Positions 7,694-16,386 of a stretch of 64,000 nucleotides of DNA are shown piece by piece (the stretch's first letter is position 1; the number at the start of each line of letters is the position of its first letter). The stretch is from Streptomyces collinus Tu 365 (GTDB taxonomy: Bacteria; Actinomycetota; Actinomycetes; Streptomycetales; Streptomycetaceae): the NCBI RefSeq assembly GCF_000444875.1, contig NC_021985.1, forward strand, positions 5,228,170 through 5,292,169, written 5' to 3'. Under the pieces are notes generated by a model. That model was not told where the DNA came from, did no database searches, and saw only the letters and a program-made list of their open reading frames with translations. Made by a program: the position numbers and the translations under genes.

Positions 7694-8266
7694 CTATGTG
7701 CCGGGTGTGGACGCGTTCGGGCTGCTCACGCCCCGCGCCGGGCCCGCGGGCGCGCAGGCCCCCGCACCCCTGAGGAGGTCCGTCAGCCGGCCCCGCGCGA
7801 GGCGGCGCAGTTCCTCCGCCGCCATCACCCGCTCCTCCTCGGGATCGTTCGCCAATCGTGACCGAATCCCCGCGAGAATGTGATCCAGGCTCTCCTCCGG
7901 GGGCACGTCGCCCGGAAAGATGACGAACGTGTGCCCGAACCTCGCCTCGTAGGCCGCGTTCGCCGCGCTCAGGGCCATGTGGGCGGCCGAGTAGGTGTCC
8001 TCCGGCAGCTCCGGCAGCGACTCTCCCGCCAGCGCCTCGGCCAGATCGGCCGGCGACAGGTCGTACGCCGCCTCGTCCGCCGCCGCCAGGAGGGAACCCA
8101 GGTCCGGGTAGGGGCGGTGGTCGGCGATGCGGCGGGCCCAGCGCAGGCTGCGCAGACAGTGCTGGAGCAGGGCGCAGGCCTCGTCGGCATGGGCGGCGTT
8201 GAAGGCGTCCAGCGGCTTGGGCAGGTACGGCGGGCGGTGCGCAGGCAGCGTGGGTCCTCGCGTCAC
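7694..8266 (-). CDS. OHCU-decarboxylase-like protein (divergent)
   Basis: A 190-aa protein of the 2-oxo-4-hydroxy-4-carboxy-5-ureidoimidazoline decarboxylase fold, the last step of urate breakdown to allantoin. The helical pattern and the segment LSAANAAYEARFGHTFVI match the family well. The usual catalytic HPxLG motif reads instead YPDLG, with a histidine four residues earlier (ADHRPYPDLG), so the active site may be changed. It is not next to uricase or other purine-ring genes, and a proline/alanine-rich tail follows the domain. It may be a paralog with another role. Confidence 0.75.
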   Translation of the reverse strand: MTRGPTLPAHRPPYLPKPLDAFNAAHADEACALLQHCLRSLRWARRIADHRPYPDLGSLLAAADEAAYDLSPADLAEALAGESLPELPEDTYSAAHMALSAANAAYEARFGHTFVIFPGDVPPEESLDHILAGIRSRLANDPEEERVMAAEELRRLARGRLTDLLRGAGACAPAGPARGVSSPNASTPGT

Positions 8267-8314
8267 AGGTGGTGTGGCAGGGGATGTCGTGAAGACTGTG
8301 TCGTCACGTTATCG

Positions 8315-8328
8315 AGAGTGGTCACTCT
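8315..8328. promoter_or_regulatory. Inverted repeat AGAGTG-GT-CACTCT upstream of the hexosaminidase gene
   Basis: Six-bp arms separated by 2 bp, about 90 bp before the GTG at 8421. It contains AGTGGTC, one half of the DasR (dre) consensus AGTGGTCTAGACCACT known for N-acetylglucosamine control in Streptomyces, but the other half does not match. Binding by any regulator is untested. Confidence 0.3.
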
Positions 8329-8420
8329 GTGTCCGACGGATGCCCGAATTTCACTCGAACGGGAGAGTTTCAGAACGGCTCGATGACGGGTGTCCGGTCG
8401 ATCGGTCGTACGTTGGCTGA

Positions 8421-10064
8421 GTGACCCAGCACAGGCGCCGGGCGTCGGCGCAGCAGGTGAGGCGGAGGCGGGCGGTCGTGGCCGCCGCCTTCGCGGGGAC
8501 CGTCGCGCTCGGCGTGGGCGTCGGCGTGTGGGCCTCGGCGGACGGTGGCGCGAGACCCGGCGCCGACGTCGCGCGGACCTCCCCGGCCTCCAGAGCCACC
8601 GGCCGCGCCGCCGCGCCGAGCAGTCCCACGCCCACCCGCACCTATCCGCTCTCCCAGGCGCCGCGGACCATACCCGCGGTGCGCTCGCACACCGCCGCGC
8701 GCGGCCCCGGCTGGCAGCCGCGGCACGGCGAGCGGGTGGTGGTGAGCGACCCGCGGCTGGCCGACGAGGGGCGGCTGATAGCCGGCGAGCTGGGCCTGTC
8801 GTACGCGGGACGGAAGAACGACGCGAAGGCCGGTGACCTCCGGCTCGCGCTGGGCGGCGGCGGCGACCAGGAGTCGTACTCCATGACCGTCAAGGGCGGC
8901 CGGGTCGACATCAGCGGGCCGGGCGACGCGGGCGTCTTCTACGGCACCCGCACCCTCAAGCAGGAGGTCCACGGCGGCGGCACCGCCCCGGAGGGCGTGG
9001 TCCGCGACGCACCCGCCAAGCCGGTGCGCGGCTTCATGCTGGACATCGCGCGCAAGCCGTACTCCGCGTCCTGGATAGAGGACCGGGTCCGCGAGCTGGG
9101 GGACCTGAAGTTCAACGAACTGGGACTGCACTTCTCCGACGACCAGGCCTTCCGGATCGAGTCCAGCAGCCACCCGGAGATCGTCTCCAAGGACCACCTG
9201 ACCAAGGCGCAGGTCAAACAGATCGTCGACCTCGCCGCCGCCCGGCACATCACCGTCGTGCCCGAGATCGACTCGCCCGGCCACCTGGGCGCGGTCATCG
9301 CCGCCCACCCCGACCTGCAGCTGCGCAACGTGAACGGGGTCGCGACGCGGGGCGCGATCGACATCTCCAAGGCCGGCTCCGCGAAGATCGTCGACGACCT
9401 GCTGAACGAGTACGCCGGGGTCTTCCCCGGCGGCAAGTGGCACCTCGGCGGCGACGAGTACCAGGCGCTGACGGTCTCCGACCCGCAGGCGTCCTTCCCG
9501 CAGCTCGCCGCGGCCGCCCGGCGGAAGTACGGCTCCGGCGCGACGGTCTCCGACCTCGCCGCCGGCTGGCTGAACGACCGCGCCGCCACCGTGCGCGCCC
9601 ACCACCGCACCATGCGGGCCTGGAACGACGGCTTCTTCCGGAACACCTCCGTGCAGCCCGCCAGGGACCTCCAGGTCGCCTACTGGACCGGCAAGGAGAT
9701 CGGCGCCCGGCAGCCGCTCGAGTACCTGAGCGCCGGCCGCAAGGTGATCAACTACAACGACGAGTTCCTGTACTACGTCCTGGGGCAGCCGCAGACCTTC
9801 GTCTACCCGACCGGGCAGCGCATCTACGAGCAGTGGACCCCCCGGGTGCTGCGCGGCACGACCCCCGTTCCGGCCCGCTACGACCCGCAGATCCTCGGCG
9901 GGGTGTTCGCGGTCTGGTCCGACTTCCCCAACGCCCAGACCGAGGCGCAGGTCGCCGCCGGGATCCGGATGCCGCTCAGGGCCACCGTGCAGAAGCTGTG
10001 GGACCCGGGCGCGCCCGCGCTGTCCTGGACGCAGTTCAAGGCGCTGGCGGACCGGCTGGGCTGA
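8421..10064 (+). CDS. Secreted beta-N-acetylhexosaminidase, GH20
   Basis: A 547-aa exported glycosidase that would remove terminal GlcNAc/GalNAc from chitin-type or peptidoglycan-derived sugars. The GTG start at 8421 gives an arginine-rich signal peptide (RRRRAVVAAAFAGTVALGVG), then a Ser/Pro/Thr linker. A GH20 N-terminal alpha/beta domain runs to about residue 190, then the TIM barrel with RGFMLDIARKPYS, LNELGLHFSDDQAF, VVPEIDSPGHLGA and the catalytic pair in WHLGGDEYQAL (Asp-Glu). The barrel ends with YDPQILGGVFAVWSDFPNA, the usual Trp motif. Ribosome site is weak. Upstream carries a partial DasR-like half site; a stem-loop follows. Confidence 0.9.
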   Translation: MTQHRRRASAQQVRRRRAVVAAAFAGTVALGVGVGVWASADGGARPGADVARTSPASRATGRAAAPSSPTPTRTYPLSQAPRTIPAVRSHTAARGPGWQPRHGERVVVSDPRLADEGRLIAGELGLSYAGRKNDAKAGDLRLALGGGGDQESYSMTVKGGRVDISGPGDAGVFYGTRTLKQEVHGGGTAPEGVVRDAPAKPVRGFMLDIARKPYSASWIEDRVRELGDLKFNELGLHFSDDQAFRIESSSHPEIVSKDHLTKAQVKQIVDLAAARHITVVPEIDSPGHLGAVIAAHPDLQLRNVNGVATRGAIDISKAGSAKIVDDLLNEYAGVFPGGKWHLGGDEYQALTVSDPQASFPQLAAAARRKYGSGATVSDLAAGWLNDRAATVRAHHRTMRAWNDGFFRNTSVQPARDLQVAYWTGKEIGARQPLEYLSAGRKVINYNDEFLYYVLGQPQTFVYPTGQRIYEQWTPRVLRGTTPVPARYDPQILGGVFAVWSDFPNAQTEAQVAAGIRMPLRATVQKLWDPGAPALSWTQFKALADRLG

Positions 10065-10066
10065 GT

Positions 10067-10087
10067 CCCGCGGCCGGGTCCCGCGGG
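10067..10087 (+). terminator. Stem-loop after the hexosaminidase gene
   Basis: CCCGCGG (10067-10073) pairs perfectly with CCGCGGG (10081-10087) around a 7-nt loop, three bases past the stop codon. Confidence 0.5.
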
Positions 10088-10163
10088 CCCGTGGTGGACG
10101 CGCGGGCGTGACGGGCCGTATCTTCCGCGTGCCGCACACACGGGAACACGGGGGGTCACCATC

Positions 10164-10841
10164 ATGTCCGTCGCACGTCTGCGCTCACCGCTGGGGCTGG
10201 GCCAGGCCACGGTCACGCTGCTCGGTCTGGTCGTGCTCGGCGACGCGTGCGCCGTCGGGGCCGGTCTCGAGGTCCGCCGGAGGGCGGACGGCCTCGCGGC
10301 GGGTGCCCCGCTCATCGGGACGGGGGCGCCGTCCGGGGCCGCGCACCGCGCGGACACCCTGTACGTGCTGTCCGGGGTCGCGCAGACGCTGCTGTGGCTG
10401 GCCTGCGGGGTGGTGTTCCTGTGCTGGCTGTACCGGCTGCGGGTGAACGCCGAGGTGTTCAGCCCCCACGGGCACAGCAAGGCGCGCGCGTGGGTGATAG
10501 CGGGCTGGATCGTCCCCCTGGCGAACCTCTGGTACCCGCGCCGGGTCGTCCTGGACATCTGGGACGCCAGCCGGCCGGGCGAGGGGCCGGCCCGGCACGG
10601 TCTCGTCAACGCCTGGTGGGCGCTGTGGCTGGTGTCGACCACGGCCCAGGTGCTCATCTCGGACGACTACGACTCCGCGCACACCGCGGCGCAGTTCCGG
10701 ACCGCCGCGGTCGAGTCGATGGCCGTCGACACCGCCGACCTGGCGGCCGCCGTGCTCGCCCTGCTCCTCGTGCTGCGGCTGACCCGCATGCAGCACCGCA
10801 AGGCGCTCTCCCCGCAGATCCTTGTCCCGGCTCTTGGCTGA
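10164..10841 (+). CDS. DUF4328-type membrane protein
   Basis: A 225-aa protein with four predicted membrane helices: an N-terminal one (VTLLGLVVLGDACAVGAGL), LSGVAQTLLWLACGVVFLCW, WVIAGWIVPLANLWYPRRVV, and a C-terminal LAAAVLALLLVLRLT. The motif FSPHGHSKARAWVIAGWIVPLANLW with the PxxLWYPR pattern is typical of the DUF4328 family, whose role is unknown. The ATG at 10164 follows a GGGGGGTCACC ribosome site. It stands alone between the hexosaminidase and a small cytoplasmic protein. Confidence 0.75.
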   Translation: MSVARLRSPLGLGQATVTLLGLVVLGDACAVGAGLEVRRRADGLAAGAPLIGTGAPSGAAHRADTLYVLSGVAQTLLWLACGVVFLCWLYRLRVNAEVFSPHGHSKARAWVIAGWIVPLANLWYPRRVVLDIWDASRPGEGPARHGLVNAWWALWLVSTTAQVLISDDYDSAHTAAQFRTAAVESMAVDTADLAAAVLALLLVLRLTRMQHRKALSPQILVPALG

Positions 10842-10932
10842 AAACGCTCTGCTGTGACAGTCTCTCGCCGTCGCACGCAGTAAGGGGAAGTGCGGGCTCC
10901 GTAAAGGCGGCGCCCTGGCGAGGGAGGCTTTC

Positions 10933-11490
10933 ATGAGCCTGATTGAACTGATCGCGCAGGCCGACGAGCGCGGCCTGGCCGCGAGCGGGCTGGCTTGTTT
11001 GGATCGGTGCGTGCCTTTGCTGGGCGGTGACGACGAAGTGCTGCGCCCGCTCTGGGCGAGCCTCGCCGACGGCTCCGCGTGGGCCGGCGGCCTGGAGAAG
11101 GCCCGGGGCGCGCTCGGCCCGGACGGGGCCGGCGAGGACGAGGCGGCGGCGCTCGCCCGCCGCATGCTGGACGCGGCCCCGGCCGAACGCACCGCCGAGG
11201 CGGTAAGGGACTGGGCCGACGCCTGCTCCGTCGCCTCCCTGCACATCCACCGGCTCCTTGATCCCGCTCCCGGCGAGACCCCGTCGCCCGAGGCGCTGGA
11301 GGCCGGCCGGGCGGGCGGCACCGAGGACACCTCCCCGCTGGTCGCCGCCGAGCTGCGGCGCCAGGTCGCCGTCCTCGAACTGCTCGCCGAACACGGCACG
11401 AACGGCCTGCGCGGCGCGCTGGACGTCTCCGTCGAGGGCCGCCGCGTGCTCCGCGCGGTGGTCTCCCGCCGCGCCCGAAGCCGCGGCTGA
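10933..11490 (+). CDS. Conserved hypothetical cytoplasmic protein
   Basis: A 185-aa acidic, alanine-rich, mainly helical protein starting MSLIELIAQADERGLAA. GGGAGG lies 6 bp before the ATG. No signal peptide, membrane helix or known catalytic motif is visible. Segments such as CLDRCVPLLGGDDEVLRPLW and VRDWADACSVASLHIHRL suggest a compact helical domain. Codon use is typical of the host. I do not recognise the family. A long repeat-rich non-coding stretch follows. Confidence 0.65.
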   Translation: MSLIELIAQADERGLAASGLACLDRCVPLLGGDDEVLRPLWASLADGSAWAGGLEKARGALGPDGAGEDEAAALARRMLDAAPAERTAEAVRDWADACSVASLHIHRLLDPAPGETPSPEALEAGRAGGTEDTSPLVAAELRRQVAVLELLAEHGTNGLRGALDVSVEGRRVLRAVVSRRARSRG

Positions 11491-12157
11491 CCCCGGCGGG
11501 GCCTCAGCAGCACTCACGCACGTCTCGCTTGCGGATCGGTCGCCGGGTGCCCGGCCCCCTTCGCGGGTGATCGCCGTCCTCCGGGCGGCGGGCCGACCCC
11601 GGCCGGCAGCGCTCAGGACGTCCCGGTCGCGGGGCGGTTGCCGGGTGCCGCCGGGTGCCCCGGCCCCCTTCGCGGGTGATCGCCGGCCCCTTGGCGGCGG
11701 GCTGTCCCCGGCCTGCACCGCTCGCGGACGTCTGGTCGCGGAGCGGTCGGCGGGTGCCGCCCGGTCCCGGACCGCACCGGTCGCGGGTGCCCCCGGCCCC
11801 GTCCCGTTCGTGCCGGGCCCCCGGTCCCGGCCCCTCACCGGTTGGCGGCCGACCCCGCCCTCGGGGCTGTTCGCGGGTGTGCCTCACTCCCGGGCCTGCC
11901 CGCTGCTTGTCTGCCGCGCCTGGACCTCGTACGCCGCCGGCCCCGGCTCCGCGCCGTTCGCGGCGGCGGCCCGGCGTCCGACCCGTTCGCGGAAGTGCCC
12001 CGGCGACCCCCCCGTTCGCGGGAGTGTCCCGGTCCAAACCCCGCTCGCGGGGGAGTCCTGTGCCTGTCGTGCGGGGGTGGTGGGGCGGTCCTGCGCCGGT
12101 TGGCGGGACGGGGCGGATGCGGGTGACGGATGGGCGGTTCCGGCCGCTCTTTCCTAT
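11491..12157. other. 667-bp repeat-rich, extremely GC-rich non-coding stretch
   Basis: Frames through this stretch give only Pro/Arg/Gly-rich, low-complexity translations with no third-position bias that stays in one frame. It is built from degenerate repeats around the words TTCGCGGGTG and GGCCCC: copies or near copies start at about 11560, 11669, 11781, 11870, 11957, 11986, 12015 and 12043. See the separate entry for the best-conserved tandem pair. No promoter or RNA gene could be defined. Confidence 0.6.
11552..11686. repeat. Degenerate tandem repeat, 109-bp period
   Basis: The 16-bp word TTCGCGGGTGATCGCC occurs at 11560-11575 and again at 11669-11684, both preceded by GGCCCCC. The flanks also match (GGTCGCCGGGTGCC versus GGTTGCCGGGTGCC; GGCGGGC..CCCGGCC), which defines a roughly 109-bp unit present about 2.3 times before it decays into shorter motif copies. 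Confidence 0.6.
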
Positions 12158-12559
12158 GTGACAGCGCAGTATGTGACAGCACACCAGGAGACCAGGCCGC
12201 ACGCCGCGGCGAAGCCCGTGCGGTGGGCGGCGGACGCGGTGGCCACCATGCGCGAGGGTGCCCGGCTGCGCCTCGACTACTCGGCGCAGAGTCTGTGGCG
12301 GGTGGACCGGCTGATCGAGGAGATAAGCCGCGAGGGACCGCCCTACGCGGCCGTCGAGAGCGTGCTGCGCGGCTTCGCCGCCTACGCCGGCGAGGTCGTG
12401 GTCCGCCAGACCGGCGCCGAGTGGTGGGCGAGCGGCGGCGACCACTGGCTGCGCACGCCCGACGGCAGGCTCTGGGACCCCTTCGACGAGGCCCGCCGGT
12501 GCTACGCCGGCCAGGGTTCGCTGCGCCTGCTGTGCCGGGACGCGTCCGCCTCCGGCTGA
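12158..12559 (+). CDS. Hypothetical protein, small conserved-looking domain
   Basis: About 133 aa if started at the GTG 12158. Good coding character begins around DAVATMREGARLRLDYSAQSL and continues to the end (AYAGEVVVRQTGAEWWASGG; LRTPDGRLWDPFDEARR), with strong third-position GC. The start is uncertain: GTG codons at 12158, 12173 and about 12218, and an ATG at 12249, are all in frame, and none has a clear ribosome site. The first two lie inside a 15-bp-spaced direct repeat TATGTGACAGC (12155-12165 and 12170-12180) that may instead be promoter DNA. Function unknown; no transmembrane or catalytic motif is seen. Confidence 0.6.
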   Translation: MTAQYVTAHQETRPHAAAKPVRWAADAVATMREGARLRLDYSAQSLWRVDRLIEEISREGPPYAAVESVLRGFAAYAGEVVVRQTGAEWWASGGDHWLRTPDGRLWDPFDEARRCYAGQGSLRLLCRDASASG

Positions 12560-12562
12560 CAC

Positions 12563-12609
12563 CCGTCCGGCCGGGCCCCCTCGCGCGAGAACGGGCCCCG
12601 GCCGGACGG
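12563..12609. terminator. Bidirectional terminator between convergent genes
   Basis: CCGTCCGGCC (12563-12572) pairs perfectly with GGCCGGACGG (12600-12609), continued inward by GGGCCC/GGGCCC with one bulged C and a loop of about 14 nt. It lies between the hypothetical protein and the amidase gene, which end toward each other. Confidence 0.8.
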
Positions 12610-12621
12610 ATCAGCGCGCGG

Positions 12622-15300
12622 TCACGGTGTCAGGGCCGTGCCCAGCGCCGCGGCGGCCGGTGTCCCGAGCGTCTTCCCGCTCAGCACCGACGTCTGGGCG
12701 TAGCCGAGCCCCGTGCTGGTGCTCGGCAGGTACATCAGGATGCCGTCGCCGCCGTCCTCGCCCGCGACACCGAACGTCAGATCGGCGCGCCCGTAGCCGG
12801 ACAGGTCGGTCAGCGACACCGAGGAACCGAACGTGTCGCCGGACTCGGTGGCGCCGGGCACACCGGAGGTGTCCTGCGAGACGGCGATCGCGCCGGAACC
12901 GGTCAGACCGCCGGCGCCGCCCTTGACCAGCAGCGCGGAGCCCGCGTTCGAGCGGTTCGCGCCGGACCGGGTGATGTCCTCGCCGGGCAGGCCCGCGAGC
13001 ACGTCGGGATACCCGTCGCCGTCGTAGTCGCCGAGCGAGACGGAGGCGCCGAGCGCGTCGCCGGACTCGTCGGCGCCGGGGACGCCCGCGGTGTCCTGGT
13101 GGACGGTGGTCATGCCGGTCGTGGTGAAGCCGGTCGCCGAGCCGCGCACCAGGGTGACCTGGCCGCCCGGCCGGCCGCCGGACTCGCTCGCGTACGGCTG
13201 CCCGATGACGATGTCGTCGTAGCCGTCGGCGTCCACGTCGCCCGCGGCGACGGCGCGGCCGCCCTTGACCGAGATGACGCCCACCTTGGCCAGACCGCTC
13301 GCCGAGCCCGCGAACCTGACCACACGTCCGGTACCGCCCGCGTCCCGGTAGTCGAGCGCCACGTCGGCGTAGCCGTCGCGGTTGAAGTCGCCGGTCGCCG
13401 CGTCCAGGTGGGCGACCGCGCCGGTGGCCGTGGTCAGTGTGCCGGCGGCGGTGGCACCGCCGGTGAGCCGGGCGTTCCAGTTGCCGCCCTTGCCGGTGCC
13501 GGCCGCGAACACGTCCGCCTTGCCGTCCCCGTCGAAGTCGCCGACCGCGACGGTCGAGCCGAGCCCGGCGCCGGTCGAGGTGACACCCCCGGAGGTGGTG
13601 TAGGAGTAGCCGGAGTTCAGCGCCGGCCCGTAGAGCACGGTCACCGCGCCCCGGTCGGCGTGGCCGCTGGTGTCGTCCTCGCCGGGCGCGCCGACCACGA
13701 GGTCGGCGTAGCCGTCGCCGTTGACGTCGCCCCAGGCGGTCGCGGCGCCGAAACCGTCACCGGTCTCGGAGGTGCCGGGCACGCCCGGGCTGCTCTGGGT
13801 GAGCGTGACCTTCCGGGAGACGGCCGGTCCGGCGGTGCCGCCCGGCACGACCGTCACCGAGTTCGCCTTCGGGGTGCCGGCCACCAGGTCGGGCAGGCCG
13901 TCCCGGTCGACGTCCGAGGTGGGCAGCGCGTGCGAGACGCCCGGCGTCCTCGCGAGCGTGGCGATCAGCGGCAGCTTCTTGTAGAGGTTGTCGCCGGGGC
14001 AGGCCGTGGCGTTGGTGTCGCGGTGCCCGAAGACCCGGGGCAGGGTGATCTGCCGGCCCTTGTCGACCAGGTTGCCGTCCTGGCCCTGGGGGCTGCCGGA
14101 GGTCAGCGTGACCTTGCCGGCCGGGTCGACGCCGTACATCCCGAACTTCCAGGCCACGACCCGGGCGATCGAGTCGAGGGCGGCCCGCGACGGCCGCGCG
14201 CTCATGTAGTTGCCGATGTAGGAGATGCCGACCGTGTCGGTGTTGAACCCGATGTCGTGCGCGCCGACCACCGGCAGGTCCATGCCGCCGCTGCGGCCCT
14301 CGAAGATCTGCCCGCAGCGGTCGACGACGAAGTTGTAGCCGATGTCGTAGTAGCCGCGGGAGAAGTGCTCCTGCTGGATGGTCCGCATCCGGGCCCGCGA
14401 GTCGGCGCACGACAGCGTGTTGTCGCTGTCGACGCCGGTGTGGTGGATGACGGCCGCCTTGATCGTGGTGCCGTAGCTCGGCGTGCCGTCGTAGTCGGTG
14501 GAGGCGCCCCATTCGGCCTGCGTGATGATCGGCGGCTTGGCGACCGTGGACGGGACGGGGGCCGGGACCGTGCTGGACGGGGACGGTGAGACGGAGCCGG
14601 ACACCGAGGGGGAGGCGGACACCGACTCCGGGGCCGACTCCGTGTCGGTGGGCTCGGGCGACCCGGAGGGCGCGGAGTCCGTCGGCGCGGGTGTGTCCGA
14701 CGCCGGGGAGCCGGCCGGCCCGGGTGTGGTCGTCTCCGCCACGAACGCGGCCGGCCGCGGGCCGCTCGCCGGGTCCGTGCCCGGGTCCAGCAGCTTGACG
14801 TCCATGCCGGACGGCTGGCCGCCCGCCTCGGTGCCGTCGGCCTTCACCACGCGCACCTGGACGCCGTCGGAGTCGCCGGTCCACAGCGAGGCCGTACCGC
14901 CGCGCACGGCGGTCCCGGCCCGCGCGGCCTCCGCGCCGTCGGCCTGGTACGGGTCGTCCGGCAGCTTCCGCCAGCCGGACCATGTGCCGCTCTCCCGGTC
15001 CCGGGTGCGCACCTCCGGCGTGCCCTCGGCCTCGGCGTCGGCGTCGTTCCAGGTCAGCAGGACGGCGCTGAACCGGGCGGTGCCCTTCTGCCCGAGGCCC
15101 CGGCGGCCCGAGCCCCGGTTCTCCAGCTTCAGCGTGTGGACCGCCGGCGCCCGGCCCTGTCCGCCGCCGGACCGCGCCCCCGGGTCCGCCATCGCGTACG
15201 TGACGATGCCGGCTCCGCTCAGCACGACCGCACCGGCGGTCAGCCACGCCCGTCTCCTCAGACCGATCGGCCTGTACGCACGGGACCTGCGAGGACTCAA
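12622..15300 (-). CDS. Secreted N-acetylmuramoyl-L-alanine amidase (PGRP) with FG-GAP repeats
   Basis: An 892-aa exported cell-wall hydrolase. The start is TTG at 15300 with GGGGTGGGG before it; the signal region is LRRRAWLTAGAVVLSGAGIV. After an N-terminal beta domain (about 50-190) and a long Ser/Pro/Thr/Glu linker (about 195-255) comes an Amidase_2/PGRP domain at about 255-445. Its zinc ligands are visible in AAVIHHTGVDSD (His) and GHRDTNATACPGD (His and Cys). About seven FG-GAP/VCBS repeats follow (455-885), each with a DxDxDGxxD calcium loop such as YDGDGYPDVLAG and ending LPGED-like, forming a beta-propeller that probably binds wall polymers or stabilises the enzyme. It would cleave the peptidoglycan stem peptide from muramic acid outside the cell. 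Alone in its transcription unit. Confidence 0.92.
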   Translation of the reverse strand: MSPRRSRAYRPIGLRRRAWLTAGAVVLSGAGIVTYAMADPGARSGGGQGRAPAVHTLKLENRGSGRRGLGQKGTARFSAVLLTWNDADAEAEGTPEVRTRDRESGTWSGWRKLPDDPYQADGAEAARAGTAVRGGTASLWTGDSDGVQVRVVKADGTEAGGQPSGMDVKLLDPGTDPASGPRPAAFVAETTTPGPAGSPASDTPAPTDSAPSGSPEPTDTESAPESVSASPSVSGSVSPSPSSTVPAPVPSTVAKPPIITQAEWGASTDYDGTPSYGTTIKAAVIHHTGVDSDNTLSCADSRARMRTIQQEHFSRGYYDIGYNFVVDRCGQIFEGRSGGMDLPVVGAHDIGFNTDTVGISYIGNYMSARPSRAALDSIARVVAWKFGMYGVDPAGKVTLTSGSPQGQDGNLVDKGRQITLPRVFGHRDTNATACPGDNLYKKLPLIATLARTPGVSHALPTSDVDRDGLPDLVAGTPKANSVTVVPGGTAGPAVSRKVTLTQSSPGVPGTSETGDGFGAATAWGDVNGDGYADLVVGAPGEDDTSGHADRGAVTVLYGPALNSGYSYTTSGGVTSTGAGLGSTVAVGDFDGDGKADVFAAGTGKGGNWNARLTGGATAAGTLTTATGAVAHLDAATGDFNRDGYADVALDYRDAGGTGRVVRFAGSASGLAKVGVISVKGGRAVAAGDVDADGYDDIVIGQPYASESGGRPGGQVTLVRGSATGFTTTGMTTVHQDTAGVPGADESGDALGASVSLGDYDGDGYPDVLAGLPGEDITRSGANRSNAGSALLVKGGAGGLTGSGAIAVSQDTSGVPGATESGDTFGSSVSLTDLSGYGRADLTFGVAGEDGGDGILMYLPSTSTGLGYAQTSVLSGKTLGTPAAAALGTALTP

Positions 15301-15491
15301 CTACCCCACCCCTAGACAAGAATCACGACGGCACCAGAAGTCACGGGCGCCACTTGGACAGCGCACGCACCTGACCGAACGTCACCCGGCGGTCCGCCGT
15401 CACGGCTCCGGAGCCGTCCGCGGCGGGGAGCGGTTCACGCGCACCGCTAAGGTCGCTCAGCCACAGCCACAGCCAGGGATCGGCGGACGAC

Positions 15492-16025
15492 ATGACGAGC
15501 ATCGAAGCGCTGGAGGCCGCGCTTCCGGCGATGACACGGTGGCGTGTGCCCGGCGGGCGCGACGTGGACTGGGCCGTCCTCGAAGCGGCGCTCGGGACGG
15601 CGCTGCCCTCCGACTTCCGCGCTCTGGCGGAGGCCTATCCGGTCCTGGTCGTCGACGACTTCCTCGTGGTGTCCGCCCCGGCGCCGGGTGCCGAGGCGTC
15701 GTGGGGAGCCGCGTGCCGGGAGGACGAGATCCTCCAGGACCTGTACGAGATGGGCGACACCGAGGACTACGTGCCCTATCCCCGGCCGGGCGGCCTGATC
15801 TCCTGGGCGGAGTCCAACGCGGGGGACGCCTTCTACTGGCGGACCGGCCCCACGGACCCGGACGCGTGGCCGGTGGTCGTCCGCACGGACAACGCCGAAT
15901 GGTTCGAGTTCCCGGTCGGCGCCGTAGCGTTCCTGGCCGGCGTGTACGGGCGCACCATCGACGTCCCGGGCATGCCCGGGAACTTCCCCGGCGACGACCC
16001 GCGGGTGCTGGGCCTGAGCGACTGA
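15492..16025 (+). CDS. SUKH (SMI1/KNR4)-family protein
   Basis: A 177-aa single-domain protein. The pattern DWAVLEAALGTALPSDFRALAEAYPVL, then LISWAESNAGDAFYWRTGPTDPDAWPVVV and WFEFPVGAVAFLAGV, is that of the SUKH superfamily, many of which are immunity proteins of contact-dependent or polymorphic toxins. No toxin gene lies next to it, so it may be an orphan immunity or housekeeping member. The ATG at 15492 has only a weak ribosome site. It is divergent from the amidase gene with a 190-bp gap that must hold both promoters. Confidence 0.8.
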   Translation: MTSIEALEAALPAMTRWRVPGGRDVDWAVLEAALGTALPSDFRALAEAYPVLVVDDFLVVSAPAPGAEASWGAACREDEILQDLYEMGDTEDYVPYPRPGGLISWAESNAGDAFYWRTGPTDPDAWPVVVRTDNAEWFEFPVGAVAFLAGVYGRTIDVPGMPGNFPGDDPRVLGLSD

Positions 16026-16386
16026 GCCGCACGCCGCCCGGCCGCCCTTCGGGCGACGAGGCCACTTTCGCGACAGGCCCTAGTCCGCCGTGACCCCCCA
16101 GTACCCGATGTGCGTCGGCTCGCCGTCCGTGTACAGGACCGTGCACCTGCCCCGAGCGCGGCCGGGTGCTCCGTGCTTGTCGGCCGGTGCGGGGCAGCGT
16201 AGGAGGCGGCACTGACAGCGGCAGCGGCAGCGGCACGGGCAGCCGTGTGCCCGCGGCTGTGACACATCCGTGCGTCCCGGCGCTGATCAGCGTGGGGCAT
16301 GCGACACGGACGGCCGTGTCACACCATGCCGAGTCGACGTGGGCACGGGCCCGGGCCCGTGCCGCCGGTACGGACGAGGACGGTTC
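16026..16386. other. 361-bp gap with no supported gene
   Basis: Starts with a small hairpin CGCCC-TTC-GGGCG (16043-16055) that may end the SUKH transcript. A GGCAGC-type triplet-like tract lies at about 16213-16245. A 61-codon minus-strand frame (16080-16265) reads into the Cys/Arg-rich shadow of that tract and is not accepted as a gene. The right end should contain the promoter of the sigma-factor gene. Confidence 0.5.

Noticed and set aside
8315..8328. DasR site before the GH20 hexosaminidase
   Set aside because: Only one half (AGTGGTC) fits the dre consensus; kept only as an inverted repeat of unknown use.
12130..14589. 819-codon plus-strand frame opposite the amidase gene
   Set aside because: It is the antisense shadow of the FG-GAP coding region, with Arg/Gly/Val-rich low-complexity sequence.
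16080..16265. 61-codon minus-strand frame ending RCTVLYTDGEPTHIGYWGVTAD
   Set aside because: The last 20 or so residues look protein-like, but the first half is the Cys/Arg shadow of a GGCAGC tract and no ribosome site or family match supports it; at most a gene remnant.
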